Below are positions 15,241-24,390 of a stretch of 64,000 nucleotides of DNA, one piece after another. The notes below the pieces were generated by a model. The model made no database searches and was not told the origin of the DNA. It was given only the letters and a program-made list of their open reading frames with translations. Position 1 is the stretch's first letter. Each line of letters begins with the position of its first letter. The stretch is from Streptococcus mitis subsp. hohhotensis (GTDB lineage: Bacteria; Bacillota; Bacilli; Lactobacillales; Streptococcaceae): the NCBI RefSeq assembly GCF_020089495.2, contig NZ_JAIRCA020000001.1, forward strand, positions 3,465 through 67,464. The letters are read 5' to 3'. The position numbers and the translations under genes were made by a program.

Positions 15241-15275
15241 GAAAATGAAACTTGTTTGAAAGAGGATACTGCACG

Positions 15276-16556
15276 ATGATTTATTCAAAAGAAATTGTTA
15301 GAGAATGGCTGGATGAAGTAGCAGAGCAGGCTAAGGACCATCCAGAGTGGGTGGATGTCTTTGAACATTGCTATACAGATACCTTGGACAATACGGTTGA
15401 AATCCTAGAAGATGGTTCGACTTTTGTCTTGACTGGGGATATTCCTGCTATGTGGCTTCGAGATTCGACAGCCCAACTCAGACCTTACCTGCATGTGGCT
15501 AAAAGGGATGCCCTCTTGCGTCAGACCATCTCAGGTTTGGTCAAACGTCAGATGACCTTGGTACTCAAGGATCCTTATGCCAATTCCTTCAACATCGAGG
15601 AAAACTGGAAGGGGCACCACGAGACTGACCATACAGACCTTAATGGATGGATTTGGGAACGCAAGTACGAAGTGGACTCTCTTTGCTATACTTTGCAGTT
15701 GGCTTATCTCCTTTGGAAAGAGACTGGCGAGACTAGTCAGTTTGATGAAACTTTTGTTGCAGCGACTAAGAAGATTCTCCATCTTTGGACGGTAGAACAG
15801 GACCACAAGAACTCTCCTTATCGTTTTGTTCGTGATACCGATCGTAAGGAAGACACTTTGGTAAATGATGGCTTTGGACCTGATTTTGCAGTGACAGGTA
15901 TGACTTGGTCAGCTTTTCGTCCGAGCGATGACTGCTGTCAGTATAGTTACTTGATTCCGTCCAATATGTTTGCAGTAGTAGTCTTGGGTTACGTGCAAGA
16001 AATCTTTGCAAAATTAGACCTAGCTGATAGCGAGAGTATTATTGCTGATGCTAAGCGTCTCCAGTCTGAAATCCAAGAAGGAATCGAAAACTACGCTTAC
16101 ACCACCAATAGTAAGGGTGAAAAGATTTACGCCTTTGAAGTGGATGGCTTGGGAAATGCTAGCATCATGGATGATCCAAACGTACCAAGTTTACTGGCTG
16201 CGCCTTATCTGGGCTATTGCGACATTGAAGACGAAGTGTATCAAGCAACTCGTCGTACCATTCTGAGCCCTGAAAATCCATATTTCTACCAAGGAGAATA
16301 CGCTAGCGGTCTCGGAAGTTCTCATACCTTCTATCGCTATATTTGGCCCATTGCTCTGTCTATCCAAGGATTGACAGCTACAGATAAAGCTGAGAAAAAA
16401 TTCTTGCTAGATCAGCTGGTTGCTTGCGATGGTGGTACAGGTGTCATGCACGAAAGCTTCCACGTAGATGATCCGACCCTCTACTCTCGTGAATGGTTCT
16501 CTTGGGCCAACATGATGTTCTGTGAGTTGGTCTTGGATTACTTGGATATCCGATAA
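15276..16556 (+). CDS. GH125 exo-alpha-1,6-mannosidase
   Basis: 426 residues starting MIYSKEIVREWL (AAAGAGGA upstream; the longer reading from a TTG at 15252 is unlikely). It closely matches my memory of pneumococcal SpGH125, an inverting exo-alpha-1,6-mannosidase acting on the N-glycan core. Visible blocks: GDIPAMWLRDSTAQLRPYL, SFNIEENWKGHHETDHTDLN, GFGPDFAVTGMTWSAFRPSD, YASGLGSSHTFYRYIWP and HESFHVDDPTLYSREWFSW. No signal peptide, so cytoplasmic. First gene of an operon with GH38, ROK and GH20. Confidence 0.95.
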   Translation: MIYSKEIVREWLDEVAEQAKDHPEWVDVFEHCYTDTLDNTVEILEDGSTFVLTGDIPAMWLRDSTAQLRPYLHVAKRDALLRQTISGLVKRQMTLVLKDPYANSFNIEENWKGHHETDHTDLNGWIWERKYEVDSLCYTLQLAYLLWKETGETSQFDETFVAATKKILHLWTVEQDHKNSPYRFVRDTDRKEDTLVNDGFGPDFAVTGMTWSAFRPSDDCCQYSYLIPSNMFAVVVLGYVQEIFAKLDLADSESIIADAKRLQSEIQEGIENYAYTTNSKGEKIYAFEVDGLGNASIMDDPNVPSLLAAPYLGYCDIEDEVYQATRRTILSPENPYFYQGEYASGLGSSHTFYRYIWPIALSIQGLTATDKAEKKFLLDQLVACDGGTGVMHESFHVDDPTLYSREWFSWANMMFCELVLDYLDIR

Positions 16557-16633
16557 TGAGTTTTAGCTCGATAGACTCTTGTTAAGGATCACAAATATAT
16601 TTTTAAATTTAAGTTAGAATGAGGTTTTACTTC

Positions 16634-19279
16634 ATGGAAAATGTTGTTGTACATATTATTTCTCATAGTCACTGGGACCGTGAGTGGTACTTGCCTTTTG
16701 AAAGCCACCGTATGCAGTTGGTGGAATTGTTTGACAATCTCTTTGATCTTTTTGAAAATGACCCTGAGTTTAAGAGTTTCCATTTAGATGGACAAACCAT
16801 TGTCCTTGATGACTACTTGGAAATTCGCCCTGAAAATCGCGACAAAATTCAGCGTTATATCGACGAAGGAAAACTCAAGATTGGTCCTTTTTACATCTTG
16901 CAGGATGACTACTTGATTTCAAGTGAAGCTAACGTCCGCAATACCTTGATTGGCCAAGCAGAAGCTGCAAAATGGGGCAAATCAACCCAGATTGGTTACT
17001 TCCCAGATACCTTTGGAAATATGGGGCAAGCGCCTCAAATCCTTCAAAAATCAGGTATTCACGTGGCGGCCTTTGGTCGTGGTGTGAAGCCGATTGGATT
17101 TGATAACCAAGTCCTCGAAGATGAGCAGTTTACATCCCAGTTTTCAGAAATGTACTGGCAGGGTGCGGATGGTAGTCGTGTTTTAGGTATTCTCTTTGCC
17201 AACTGGTACAGTAACGGGAATGAAATTCCAGTTGATAAAGATGAGGCCTTGACCTTCTGGAAACAAAAATTGTCAGATGTGCGTGCCTACGCTTCGACCA
17301 ACCAATGGTTGATGATGAACGGATGTGATCACCAGCCTGTACAGAAAAATCTGAGCGAAGCCATTCGTGTGGCAAATGAACTCTTCCCAGATGTAACCTT
17401 TGTTCATAGTTCTTTTGATGAATATGTTCAAGCTGTGGAAGGTGCGCTTCCAGAGCAGTTATCAACGGTTACAGGTGAGTTGACCAGTCAGGAAACAGAT
17501 GGCTGGTACACACTTGCCAACACTTCTTCATCCCGTATTTACCTAAAACAAGCCTTCCAAGAAAATAGCAACCTCCTAGAGCAAGTTGTAGAACCCTTGA
17601 CAATTATCACTGAGGGCCACAACCACAAGGATCAGTTGATCTATGCTTGGAAAACACTTTTGCAGAATGCGCCACATGATAGTATCTGTGGCTGTAGCGT
17701 GGACGAAGTTCATCGTGAGATGGAAACGCGTTTTGCTAAGGTAAACCAAGTCGGAAACTTTGTTAAGGGCAATCTTCTTAACGAGTGGAAGGGCAAAATT
17801 GCAACTCACGAAGCTCAGAGCGACTATCTCTTTACGGTTATTAACACAGGCCTGCATGATAAGGTTGATACTGTCAGCACAGTGATTGATGTGGCGACTT
17901 GTGATTTCAAGGAATTGCACCCAACAGAAGGCTACAAGAAGATGGCTGCTTTGACCTTGCCAAGCTACCGTGTAGAGGACTTGGATGGTCGTCCTGTAGA
18001 GGCTAAAATCGAAGACCTTGGAGCTAATTTTGAGTATGATTTACCAAAAGACAAGTTCCGCCAAGCTCGTATCGCTCGCCAAGTGCGCGTGACTATCCCT
18101 GTTCATCTAGCACCGCTTTCTTGGACAACTTTCCAATTGCTGGAAGGAGAACAAGAACACCGTGAGGGCATTTACCAAAACGGAGTGATTGATACGCCAT
18201 TTGTAACGGTGAGTGTGGATGATAACATCACAGTTTATGATAAGACAACTCACGAAGCCTATGAAGATTTTATCCGTTTTGAGAATCGTGGGGACATCGG
18301 AAACGAGTACATCTATTTCCAACCAAAAGGAACAGAGCCTATCTTCGCAGAGCTGAAAGGCTACGAGGTCTTGGAAAACACAGCTCGCTATGCTAAAATT
18401 TTGCTCAAACATGAATTGACTGTGCCTGTCAGTGCGGATGAAAAACTAGAAGAAGAGCAAAAAGGCATCATCGAGTTTATGAAGCGTGAGGCTGGACGTT
18501 CAGAAGAATTGACAAGCATTCCTCTGGAAACTGAGATGATTGTCTTCGTTGATAATCCACAAATCCGTTGCAAGACTCGCTTTACTAACACTGCCAAAGA
18601 TCACCGTATCCGTCTTTTGGTTAAGACTCACAACACGCGTCCAAGCAATGATTCAGAAAGCATCTATGAGGTGGTGACACGACCAAACAAACCAGCTGCT
18701 TCATGGGAAAATCCTGAAAATCCTCAACACCAACAAGCCTTTGTCAGTCTGTATGACGATGAAAAAGGTGTGACTGTATCCAACAAGGGATTGAATGAAT
18801 ACGAAATCCTTGGAGACGACACCATTGCAGTGACTATTTTGCGTGCATCAGGTGAGCTGGGAGACTGGGGTTACTTCCCAACACCAGAAGCACAGTGTTT
18901 GCGTGAGTTTGAAGTCGAGTTTGCACTTGAATGCCACCAAGCCCAAGAACGCTTCTCAGCCTATCGTCGTGCTAAAGCCTTGCAGACACCGTTTACCAGC
19001 CTTCAGCTTGCTAAACAAGAAGGAAGCGTTGCTGCGACTGGTAGCCTCTTGAGTCATGCGGCACTCAGCTTACCACAAATCTGTCCGACAGCCTTTAAGG
19101 TAGCTGAAAATGAAGAAGGCTATGTCCTCCGTTACTACAATATGAGTCAAGAAAATGTGCGCATATCAGAATACCAACAAACCATTCTTGACTTACTTGA
19201 GCGACCATATCCAGTTCATTCAGGACTATTGGCTCCACAAGAAATTCGTACAGAATTGATTAAAAAAGAAGAAATTTAA
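16634..19279 (+). CDS. GH38 alpha-mannosidase
   Basis: 881 residues. The N-terminal metal site HIISHSHWDREW and the nucleophile region DTFGNMGQAPQIL define GH38, a retaining zinc alpha-mannosidase family; bacterial members clear alpha-1,3-mannose from N-glycan cores. NAPHDSICGCSVDEVHREM and the beta-sandwich C-terminal domains follow. The MENVV start at 16634 is preferred (GAGG 9 bp upstream); an in-frame ATG at 16619 would add five residues. No signal peptide. It lies 77 bp after GH125. Confidence 0.95.
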   Translation: MENVVVHIISHSHWDREWYLPFESHRMQLVELFDNLFDLFENDPEFKSFHLDGQTIVLDDYLEIRPENRDKIQRYIDEGKLKIGPFYILQDDYLISSEANVRNTLIGQAEAAKWGKSTQIGYFPDTFGNMGQAPQILQKSGIHVAAFGRGVKPIGFDNQVLEDEQFTSQFSEMYWQGADGSRVLGILFANWYSNGNEIPVDKDEALTFWKQKLSDVRAYASTNQWLMMNGCDHQPVQKNLSEAIRVANELFPDVTFVHSSFDEYVQAVEGALPEQLSTVTGELTSQETDGWYTLANTSSSRIYLKQAFQENSNLLEQVVEPLTIITEGHNHKDQLIYAWKTLLQNAPHDSICGCSVDEVHREMETRFAKVNQVGNFVKGNLLNEWKGKIATHEAQSDYLFTVINTGLHDKVDTVSTVIDVATCDFKELHPTEGYKKMAALTLPSYRVEDLDGRPVEAKIEDLGANFEYDLPKDKFRQARIARQVRVTIPVHLAPLSWTTFQLLEGEQEHREGIYQNGVIDTPFVTVSVDDNITVYDKTTHEAYEDFIRFENRGDIGNEYIYFQPKGTEPIFAELKGYEVLENTARYAKILLKHELTVPVSADEKLEEEQKGIIEFMKREAGRSEELTSIPLETEMIVFVDNPQIRCKTRFTNTAKDHRIRLLVKTHNTRPSNDSESIYEVVTRPNKPAASWENPENPQHQQAFVSLYDDEKGVTVSNKGLNEYEILGDDTIAVTILRASGELGDWGYFPTPEAQCLREFEVEFALECHQAQERFSAYRRAKALQTPFTSLQLAKQEGSVAATGSLLSHAALSLPQICPTAFKVAENEEGYVLRYYNMSQENVRISEYQQTILDLLERPYPVHSGLLAPQEIRTELIKKEEI

Positions 19280-19302
19280 TTTCAAAAAATAAACATAAAA
19301 AG

Positions 19303-19350
19303 AAAGGAGGGGCGAAAAAGTAAGAACTAACTGCTGATTCGCCCCTTTTT
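19303..19350 (+). promoter_or_regulatory. Hairpin separating a Shine-Dalgarno from the ROK start codon
   Basis: AAAGGAGG (19303-19310) runs into GGGGCGAA (19309-19316), which pairs with TTCGCCCC (19338-19345) followed by TTTTT and then directly the ATG at 19351. This can act as an intrinsic terminator between GH38 and ROK. It could also bring the distant Shine-Dalgarno close to the start codon, since no other ribosome site precedes 19351 or 19363. Confidence 0.6.
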
Positions 19351-20232
19351 ATGGTAAAAACAATGACCATTGCAACGATTGATATCGGAGGGACTGGGAT
19401 TAAGTTTGCTAGTCTGACTCCTGATGGGAAAATACTAGATAAGACAAGTATCCCAACGCCAGAAAACTTGGAAGATTTAATAGCTTGGCTAGACCAGCGC
19501 TTGTCAGAGCAGGATTACAGTGGGATTGCTATGAGCGTTCCAGGCGCGGTCAATCAAGAGACAGGTGTGATTGATGGCTTTAGTGCGGTGCCCTACATCC
19601 ATGGCTTTTCTTGGTATGAGGCACTGGCCCATCATCAGCTACCTATCCATTTAGAAAATGATGCCAACTGCGTTGGACTCAGTGAATTACTAGCTCATCC
19701 AGAACTTGAAAATGCAGCTTGTGTCGTGATTGGGACAGGGATTGGCGGAGCTATGATTATCAATGGTAGACTTCATCGAGGTCGCCACGGTCTGGGTGGG
19801 GAATTTGGCTACATGACAACTCTTGCCCCTGCTGAAAAGCTCAACAACTGGTCGCAACTAGCGTCAACTGGAAATATGGTGCGCTACGTGATTGAAAAAT
19901 CTGGTCAGACTGACTGGGACGGTCGCAAGATTTACCAAGGGGCTGCAGCTGGGAATGCCCTTTGTCAAGAAGCCATTGAGCGCATGAACCGTAATCTGGC
20001 GCAAGGCTTGCTCAATATTCAGTATCTGATTGATCCAGATATCATCAGTCTGGGAGGCTCTATCAGTCAGAACCCAGAATTTATCAAAGGAGTTCAAAAA
20101 GCAGTAGATGCTTTTGTGGAAAGATATGAAGAATATACAATTGCGCCCGTCATTCAAGCCTGTACCTATCATGCAGATGCCAATCTTTACGGTGCACTTG
20201 TCAACTGGCTACAGGAGGAAAACCAATGGTAA
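19351..20232 (+). CDS. ROK family sugar kinase
   Basis: 293 residues. The ATP site [13 protein letters not shown], sugar-binding ENDANCVG and [20 protein letters not shown] followed by LGGEFGYM are ROK hallmarks. The CxCGxxGC zinc motif of many ROK kinases is missing, and there is no N-terminal HTH, so this is a kinase rather than a NagC/XylR repressor. It probably phosphorylates mannose, GlcNAc or glucose freed by the neighbouring glycosidases. The start could also be ATG 19363. It overlaps GH20 by 7 bp. Confidence 0.88.
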   Translation: MVKTMTIATIDIGGTGIKFASLTPDGKILDKTSIPTPENLEDLIAWLDQRLSEQDYSGIAMSVPGAVNQETGVIDGFSAVPYIHGFSWYEALAHHQLPIHLENDANCVGLSELLAHPELENAACVVIGTGIGGAMIINGRLHRGRHGLGGEFGYMTTLAPAEKLNNWSQLASTGNMVRYVIEKSGQTDWDGRKIYQGAAAGNALCQEAIERMNRNLAQGLLNIQYLIDPDIISLGGSISQNPEFIKGVQKAVDAFVERYEEYTIAPVIQACTYHADANLYGALVNWLQEENQW

Positions 20233-22106
20233 GATTTACAGGAATTAGTGACAAACAAGCGCAAGCTATTGAAGTATTAAAAAATCACATTTCTCTGCCA
20301 GATGTGGAAGTTGCAGTCGCTCAGTCTGACCAAGCTTCTATCTCTATCAAGGGTGAGGGTGGTCATTATCAATTGACCTACCGTAAACCTCATCAACTCT
20401 ATCGCTCCTTGTCCTTGTTGGCAGCAGCTCTAGTAGAAGGTAACAAAGTAGAGATTGAGGAACAAGCAGCTTATGAAGATTTGGCTTATATGGCAGACTG
20501 TTCGCGAAATGCGGTGCTGAATGTCGCTTCTGCCAAGCAGATGATTGAGGTCTTGGCTCTTATGGGCTACTCAACCTTTGAGCTCTACATGGAAGACACT
20601 TATCAGATTGAAGGGCAGCCTTACTTTGGCTATTTCCGTGGAGCCTACTCAGCTGAGGAATTGCAGGAAATCGAAACCTATGCCCAGCAGTTTGATATGA
20701 TCTTTGTGCCTTGTATCCAGACCTTGGCCCACTTGTCTGCCTTCGTCAAATGGGGTGTCAAAGAAGTGCAGGAACTCCGTGATGTAGAGGATATTCTTCT
20801 CATTGGAGAAGAAAAGGTTTATAACCTGATTGATGGCATGTTTGCAACTTTGTCTAAATTGAAGACTCGCAAGGTCAATATTGGGATGGACGAAGCCCAC
20901 TTGGTTGGTTTGGGACGCTATCTTATCTTAAACGGTGTTGTGGATCGTAGTCTTCTCATGTGCCAACACTTGGAGCGCGTGCTGGATATTGCAGACAAAT
21001 ATGGATTCAACTGCCAGATGTGGAGCGATATGTTCTTTAAACTTATGTCAGCAGATGGCCAGTACGACCGTGATGTGGAAATTCCAGAAGAAACTCGTGT
21101 CTACCTAGACCGCCTTAAAGACCGAGTGACTTTGGTTTACTGGGACTATTATCAGGATAGCGAGGAAAAATACAATCGTAACTTCCGAAACCATCACAAG
21201 ATTAGCCAAGATATCGCCTTTGCAGGCGGGGCTTGGAAGTGGATTGGTTTCACACCCAACAACCATTTTAGCCGTCTTATCGCTCTTGAAGCCAATAAAG
21301 CCTGTCGTGCCAATGAAATCAAAGAAGTCATCGTGACGGGTTGGGGAGACAATGGTGGTGAAACTGCCCAGTTCTCTATCTTACCAAGTTTGCAAATCTG
21401 GGCAGAACTCAGCTATCGCAATGACCTAGACCGACTGTCTGCTCATTTCCAGACCAATACAGGTCTATCGGTTGAAGATTTTATGCAGATTGATCTAGCC
21501 AATCTCTTGCCAGACCTACCAAGCAATCTCAGTGGCATCAATCCCAACCGCTATGTCTTTTATCAGGATGTTCTCTGTCCGATCCTTGACCGACACATGA
21601 CTCCTGAACAGGATAAACCGCACTTCGCTCAGGCAACCGAGATTCTTGCTAAAATCAAAGAAAAAGCGGGAAACTATGCTTATCTCTTTGAAACTCAGGC
21701 CCAGTTGAATGCTATTTTAAGTAGCAAAGTTGATGTGGGAAGACGCATTCGTCAGGTTTACCAAACGGATGATAAGGACAATCTGCAAGAAATCGCAAGA
21801 CAAGAATTACCAGAACTCAGAAGCCAAATTGAAGACTTCCATGCCCTCTTTAGTCACCAATGGCTGAAAGAAAATAAGGTCTTTGGCTTGGATACAGTTG
21901 ATATCCGTATGGGTGGGCTCTTGCAACGAATCAAGCGAGCAGAAAGTCGCATCGAGGCTTATCTGGCAGGTCAGCTGGACCGTATTGATGAGCTAGAAGT
22001 GGAAATCTTACCATTTACAGACTTCTACGAAGACAAGGACTTCGCTGCTACAACAGCCAACCAGTGGCATACTATTGCGACAGCTTCGACGATTTATACA
22101 ACTTAA
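20226..22106 (+). CDS. GH20 exo-beta-N-acetylglucosaminidase (GH20C type)
   Basis: 626 residues. An N-terminal small domain is followed by a TIM barrel with the catalytic Asp-Glu pair in [15 protein letters not shown]; the family uses the substrate N-acetyl group as nucleophile. No signal peptide or anchor is seen, unlike the surface GH20 StrH, matching the cytoplasmic GH20C of S. pneumoniae. It removes terminal GlcNAc from imported complex N-glycans before the mannosidases act. It is translationally coupled to the ROK gene and ends the operon. Confidence 0.92.
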   Translation: MVRFTGISDKQAQAIEVLKNHISLPDVEVAVAQSDQASISIKGEGGHYQLTYRKPHQLYRSLSLLAAALVEGNKVEIEEQAAYEDLAYMADCSRNAVLNVASAKQMIEVLALMGYSTFELYMEDTYQIEGQPYFGYFRGAYSAEELQEIETYAQQFDMIFVPCIQTLAHLSAFVKWGVKEVQELRDVEDILLIGEEKVYNLIDGMFATLSKLKTRKVNIGMDEAHLVGLGRYLILNGVVDRSLLMCQHLERVLDIADKYGFNCQMWSDMFFKLMSADGQYDRDVEIPEETRVYLDRLKDRVTLVYWDYYQDSEEKYNRNFRNHHKISQDIAFAGGAWKWIGFTPNNHFSRLIALEANKACRANEIKEVIVTGWGDNGGETAQFSILPSLQIWAELSYRNDLDRLSAHFQTNTGLSVEDFMQIDLANLLPDLPSNLSGINPNRYVFYQDVLCPILDRHMTPEQDKPHFAQATEILAKIKEKAGNYAYLFETQAQLNAILSSKVDVGRRIRQVYQTDDKDNLQEIARQELPELRSQIEDFHALFSHQWLKENKVFGLDTVDIRMGGLLQRIKRAESRIEAYLAGQLDRIDELEVEILPFTDFYEDKDFAATTANQWHTIATASTIYTT

Positions 22107-22134
22107 AAACAAGAACAGTGTCCCTTGTTCAGAG

Positions 22135-22150
22135 TGTTTCTCGTGAAACA
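22135..22150. promoter_or_regulatory. Candidate parS site (ParB binding)
   Basis: TGTTTCTCGTGAAACA matches the conserved bacterial parS palindrome TGTTTCACGTGAAACA at 15 of 16 positions. It lies in the intergenic region after the GH20 gene. parS sites cluster near the replication origin, consistent with this locus lying in the origin half of the chromosome. Confidence 0.75.
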
Positions 22151-22167
22151 TCCCTTTCTTAAAAAGT

Positions 22168-22198
22168 ACTCCACATAAAATAATTTGTGGAGTTTTTT
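22168..22198 (+). terminator. Terminator of the GH125-GH38-ROK-GH20 operon
   Basis: ACTCCACA (22168-22175) pairs with TGTGGAGT (22186-22193), followed by a T run. Confidence 0.88.
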
Positions 22199-22235
22199 CT
22201 ATAATTAGTAGTTTAACCTAACCTTCAAATAGGAG

Positions 22236-22261
22236 TATACTAATAATGTAATCGTTATCAA
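22236..22261 (+). promoter_or_regulatory. Importer promoter with candidate CcpA cre site
   Basis: TATACT (22236-22241) is a -10 box with a poor -35. ATGTAATCGTTATCAA (22246-22261) matches the cre consensus WTGNAARCGNWWWCAW at all but one position and lies at the transcription start, where CcpA would block initiation. This predicts glucose repression of glycan uptake. Confidence 0.7.
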
Positions 22262-22314
22262 AAGTCTAAAAAGGAATTTTTAGATAGGTATCAAAATAAA
22301 AAAGGGAGGAAATT

Positions 22315-23244
22315 ATGAATAAGTTTTCAAAAACCTTGAGAGATAACTGGATCTTTCTCTTGATGGTTTTGCCAGGGGCACTCTGGTTGATTCTATTCTT
22401 CTACATTCCAGTATTTGGGAACGTGGTTGCCTTTAAAGATTACCACATGACCAGTAATGGTTTCATAGATAGTATCATGAATAGTAAATGGGTCGGACTC
22501 GATAATTTCAGATTCTTGTTTAGTTCAAAAGACGCCTTTATTATCACACGAAATACTGTCCTCTACAATCTCGGCTTTATCTTTATTGGTTTGATTGTAT
22601 CTGTAGGGATTGCCATCATCCTCAGTGAACTCCGTTCTAAGAGAATGGTTAAGATCTTCCAAACTTCCATGTTGTTCCCTTACTTCTTGTCTTGGGTTAT
22701 CATCAGTTTCTTTACAGATGCATTCCTAAATATTGATAAAGGGGTGTTCAACCATTTCCTAGAATCTATCGGAATGAAGGAAATCAATTTCTACGCTGAC
22801 TTGGGTATCTGGCCATATCTCCTACTTTTCCTAGGTATTTGGAAAGGTTTTGGATATAGCAGTGTCATGTACTATGCGACAATCATGGGAATTGATCCAA
22901 CCTACTACGAAGCAGCGACAGTAGACGGAGCCAGCAAATGGCAACGAATTCGCAATGTAACCATTCCGCAGTTGACACCATTGGTAACTGTATTGACCAT
23001 CCTGGCAGTCGGAAATATCTTCCGTGCAGACTTCGGTCTTTTCTACCAAATCCCCCACAATGCTGGTCAGCTTTATAACGTAACCAACGTCTTGGACGTA
23101 TATGTTTATAATGGTTTGACTCAGACAGCGGATATCGGCATGGCTTCAGCGGCAGGTCTCTACCAATCAGTTGTTGGCTTGATTCTGGTTATCCTATCAA
23201 ACTTACTTGCAAGACGAGTTGATCCAAACTCAGCCTTGTTCTAG
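22315..23244 (+). CDS. Sugar ABC transporter permease 1 (N-glycan importer type)
   Basis: 309 residues, six membrane segments, and the EAA loop YYEAATVDGASKWQRIRNVTIPQL of LplB-type permeases, a branch of the carbohydrate uptake-1 family importing oligosaccharides. Gene order (permease, permease, lipoprotein) and position next to the glycosidases match the NgtP1-P2-S importer for complex N-glycans known in S. pneumoniae (from memory SP_0090-0092). GGGAGG precedes ATG. No ATPase gene is nearby; these importers usually borrow MsmK. Confidence 0.88.
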   Translation: MNKFSKTLRDNWIFLLMVLPGALWLILFFYIPVFGNVVAFKDYHMTSNGFIDSIMNSKWVGLDNFRFLFSSKDAFIITRNTVLYNLGFIFIGLIVSVGIAIILSELRSKRMVKIFQTSMLFPYFLSWVIISFFTDAFLNIDKGVFNHFLESIGMKEINFYADLGIWPYLLLFLGIWKGFGYSSVMYYATIMGIDPTYYEAATVDGASKWQRIRNVTIPQLTPLVTVLTILAVGNIFRADFGLFYQIPHNAGQLYNVTNVLDVYVYNGLTQTADIGMASAAGLYQSVVGLILVILSNLLARRVDPNSALF

Positions 23245-23257
23245 AAAGGAGGAGAAT

Positions 23258-24181
23258 ATGGCAGAAAAGAAAATTAAAAAAGAAAAAATTGATAATGTCG
23301 GCATTCACTCCTTCAGTAAGAAAGCAGATATCTTCTTCAGTATCATTTCTGGTTTGATCGCCCTATCTTGTATACTACCCTTTGTATTCGTTATCGTTAT
23401 TTCGGTGACAGATGAAAAGAGTATCCTCCAAAATGGATATAGCTTCTTCCCATCCCAATTTGGTCTAGACGGTTTTGAGTTCTTGGCACAGTTTAAGGAT
23501 AAAATTCTCCAAGCCCTCTTCATCTCAGTCTTTGTAACAGTGGTGGGGACTATCACAAACGTTTTTATCACAACAACTTATGCCTACGCTATTTCACGGA
23601 CAACCTTTAAGTATCGCAGATTCTTTACGATTTTTGCCCTTCTTAGTATGTTGTTCAACGCTGGTTTGGTACCGGGCTATATCGTGGTCACTCGTTTACT
23701 TCAACTTGGTGATACAGTTTGGGCCTTGATTGTTCCAATGCTTCTCTCACCATTTAACATCATCTTGATGCGTTCCTTCTTTAAGAAGACCATTCCAGAA
23801 GCCATTCTAGAATCTGCTCGTATCGATGGTGCCAGTGAAGCCCGGATCTTCTTCCAAATCTGTTTGCCATTGTCACTACCAGGTATCGCAACCATCACGC
23901 TTTTAACAGCTCTTGGTTTCTGGAACGACTGGTTCAACGCCCTTCTTTACATTAAGAGTGACAACTTGTATCCATTACAATATTTGCTCATGCAAATCCA
24001 ACAAAATATGGATTACATAGCCAAAGCAGTCGGCTTATCTGGTCAACTGGGAGTTGCTCTTCCAAAAGAAACAGGACGTATGGCCATGGTTGTGGTCGCA
24101 ACCCTTCCAATCGCGATTTTATACCCATTCTTCCAACGCTACTTTGTAAAAGGTTTGACTATCGGTGGTGTGAAAGAATAG
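23258..24181 (+). CDS. Sugar ABC transporter permease 2 (N-glycan importer type)
   Basis: 307 residues starting MAEKKIKKEKID at 23258 (AAAGGAGGAG upstream; the longer frame from 23207 overlaps permease 1 and is rejected). Six membrane segments and the loop ILESARIDGASEARIFFQIC mark a YtcP/AraQ-type inner membrane protein that pairs with permease 1. It ends 14 bp after a basic lysine-poor tail and is separated from the binding-protein gene by a RUP-like repeat. Confidence 0.88.
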   Translation: MAEKKIKKEKIDNVGIHSFSKKADIFFSIISGLIALSCILPFVFVIVISVTDEKSILQNGYSFFPSQFGLDGFEFLAQFKDKILQALFISVFVTVVGTITNVFITTTYAYAISRTTFKYRRFFTIFALLSMLFNAGLVPGYIVVTRLLQLGDTVWALIVPMLLSPFNIILMRSFFKKTIPEAILESARIDGASEARIFFQICLPLSLPGIATITLLTALGFWNDWFNALLYIKSDNLYPLQYLLMQIQQNMDYIAKAVGLSGQLGVALPKETGRMAMVVVATLPIAILYPFFQRYFVKGLTIGGVKE

Positions 24182-24235
24182 TGCTTGTTGAGAAAAATCA
24201 TTTCTCAGTTCCCAACTTCCCTTGTGTGAAGTTAA

Positions 24236-24339
24236 TACTCTTCGAAAATTAAATTCAAACCGCATCAACGTCGCCTTGCCGTACTCAAGTACAGCCTGCG
24301 GCTAGTTTCCTAGTTTGCTCTTTGATTTTCATTGAGTAT
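24236..24339. repeat. RUP-like interspersed repeat
   Basis: About 104 bp with inverted ends: ATACTCTTCGAAAAT at the left, and GATTTTCATTGAGTAT at the right. The inside holds CGTCGCCTTGCCGTACTCAA and GCCTGCGGCTAG, the body of the pneumococcal RUP family as I recall it (a non-autonomous element mobilised by IS630-type transposase at TA). It lies inside the importer operon, between permease 2 and the lipoprotein gene, and may add folded RNA or lower read-through. Confidence 0.72.
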
Positions 24340-24390
24340 AAGATCATTACATTGTTTATAAGTTTAAAAATAAAAAAAGGAGTTTTTGTC

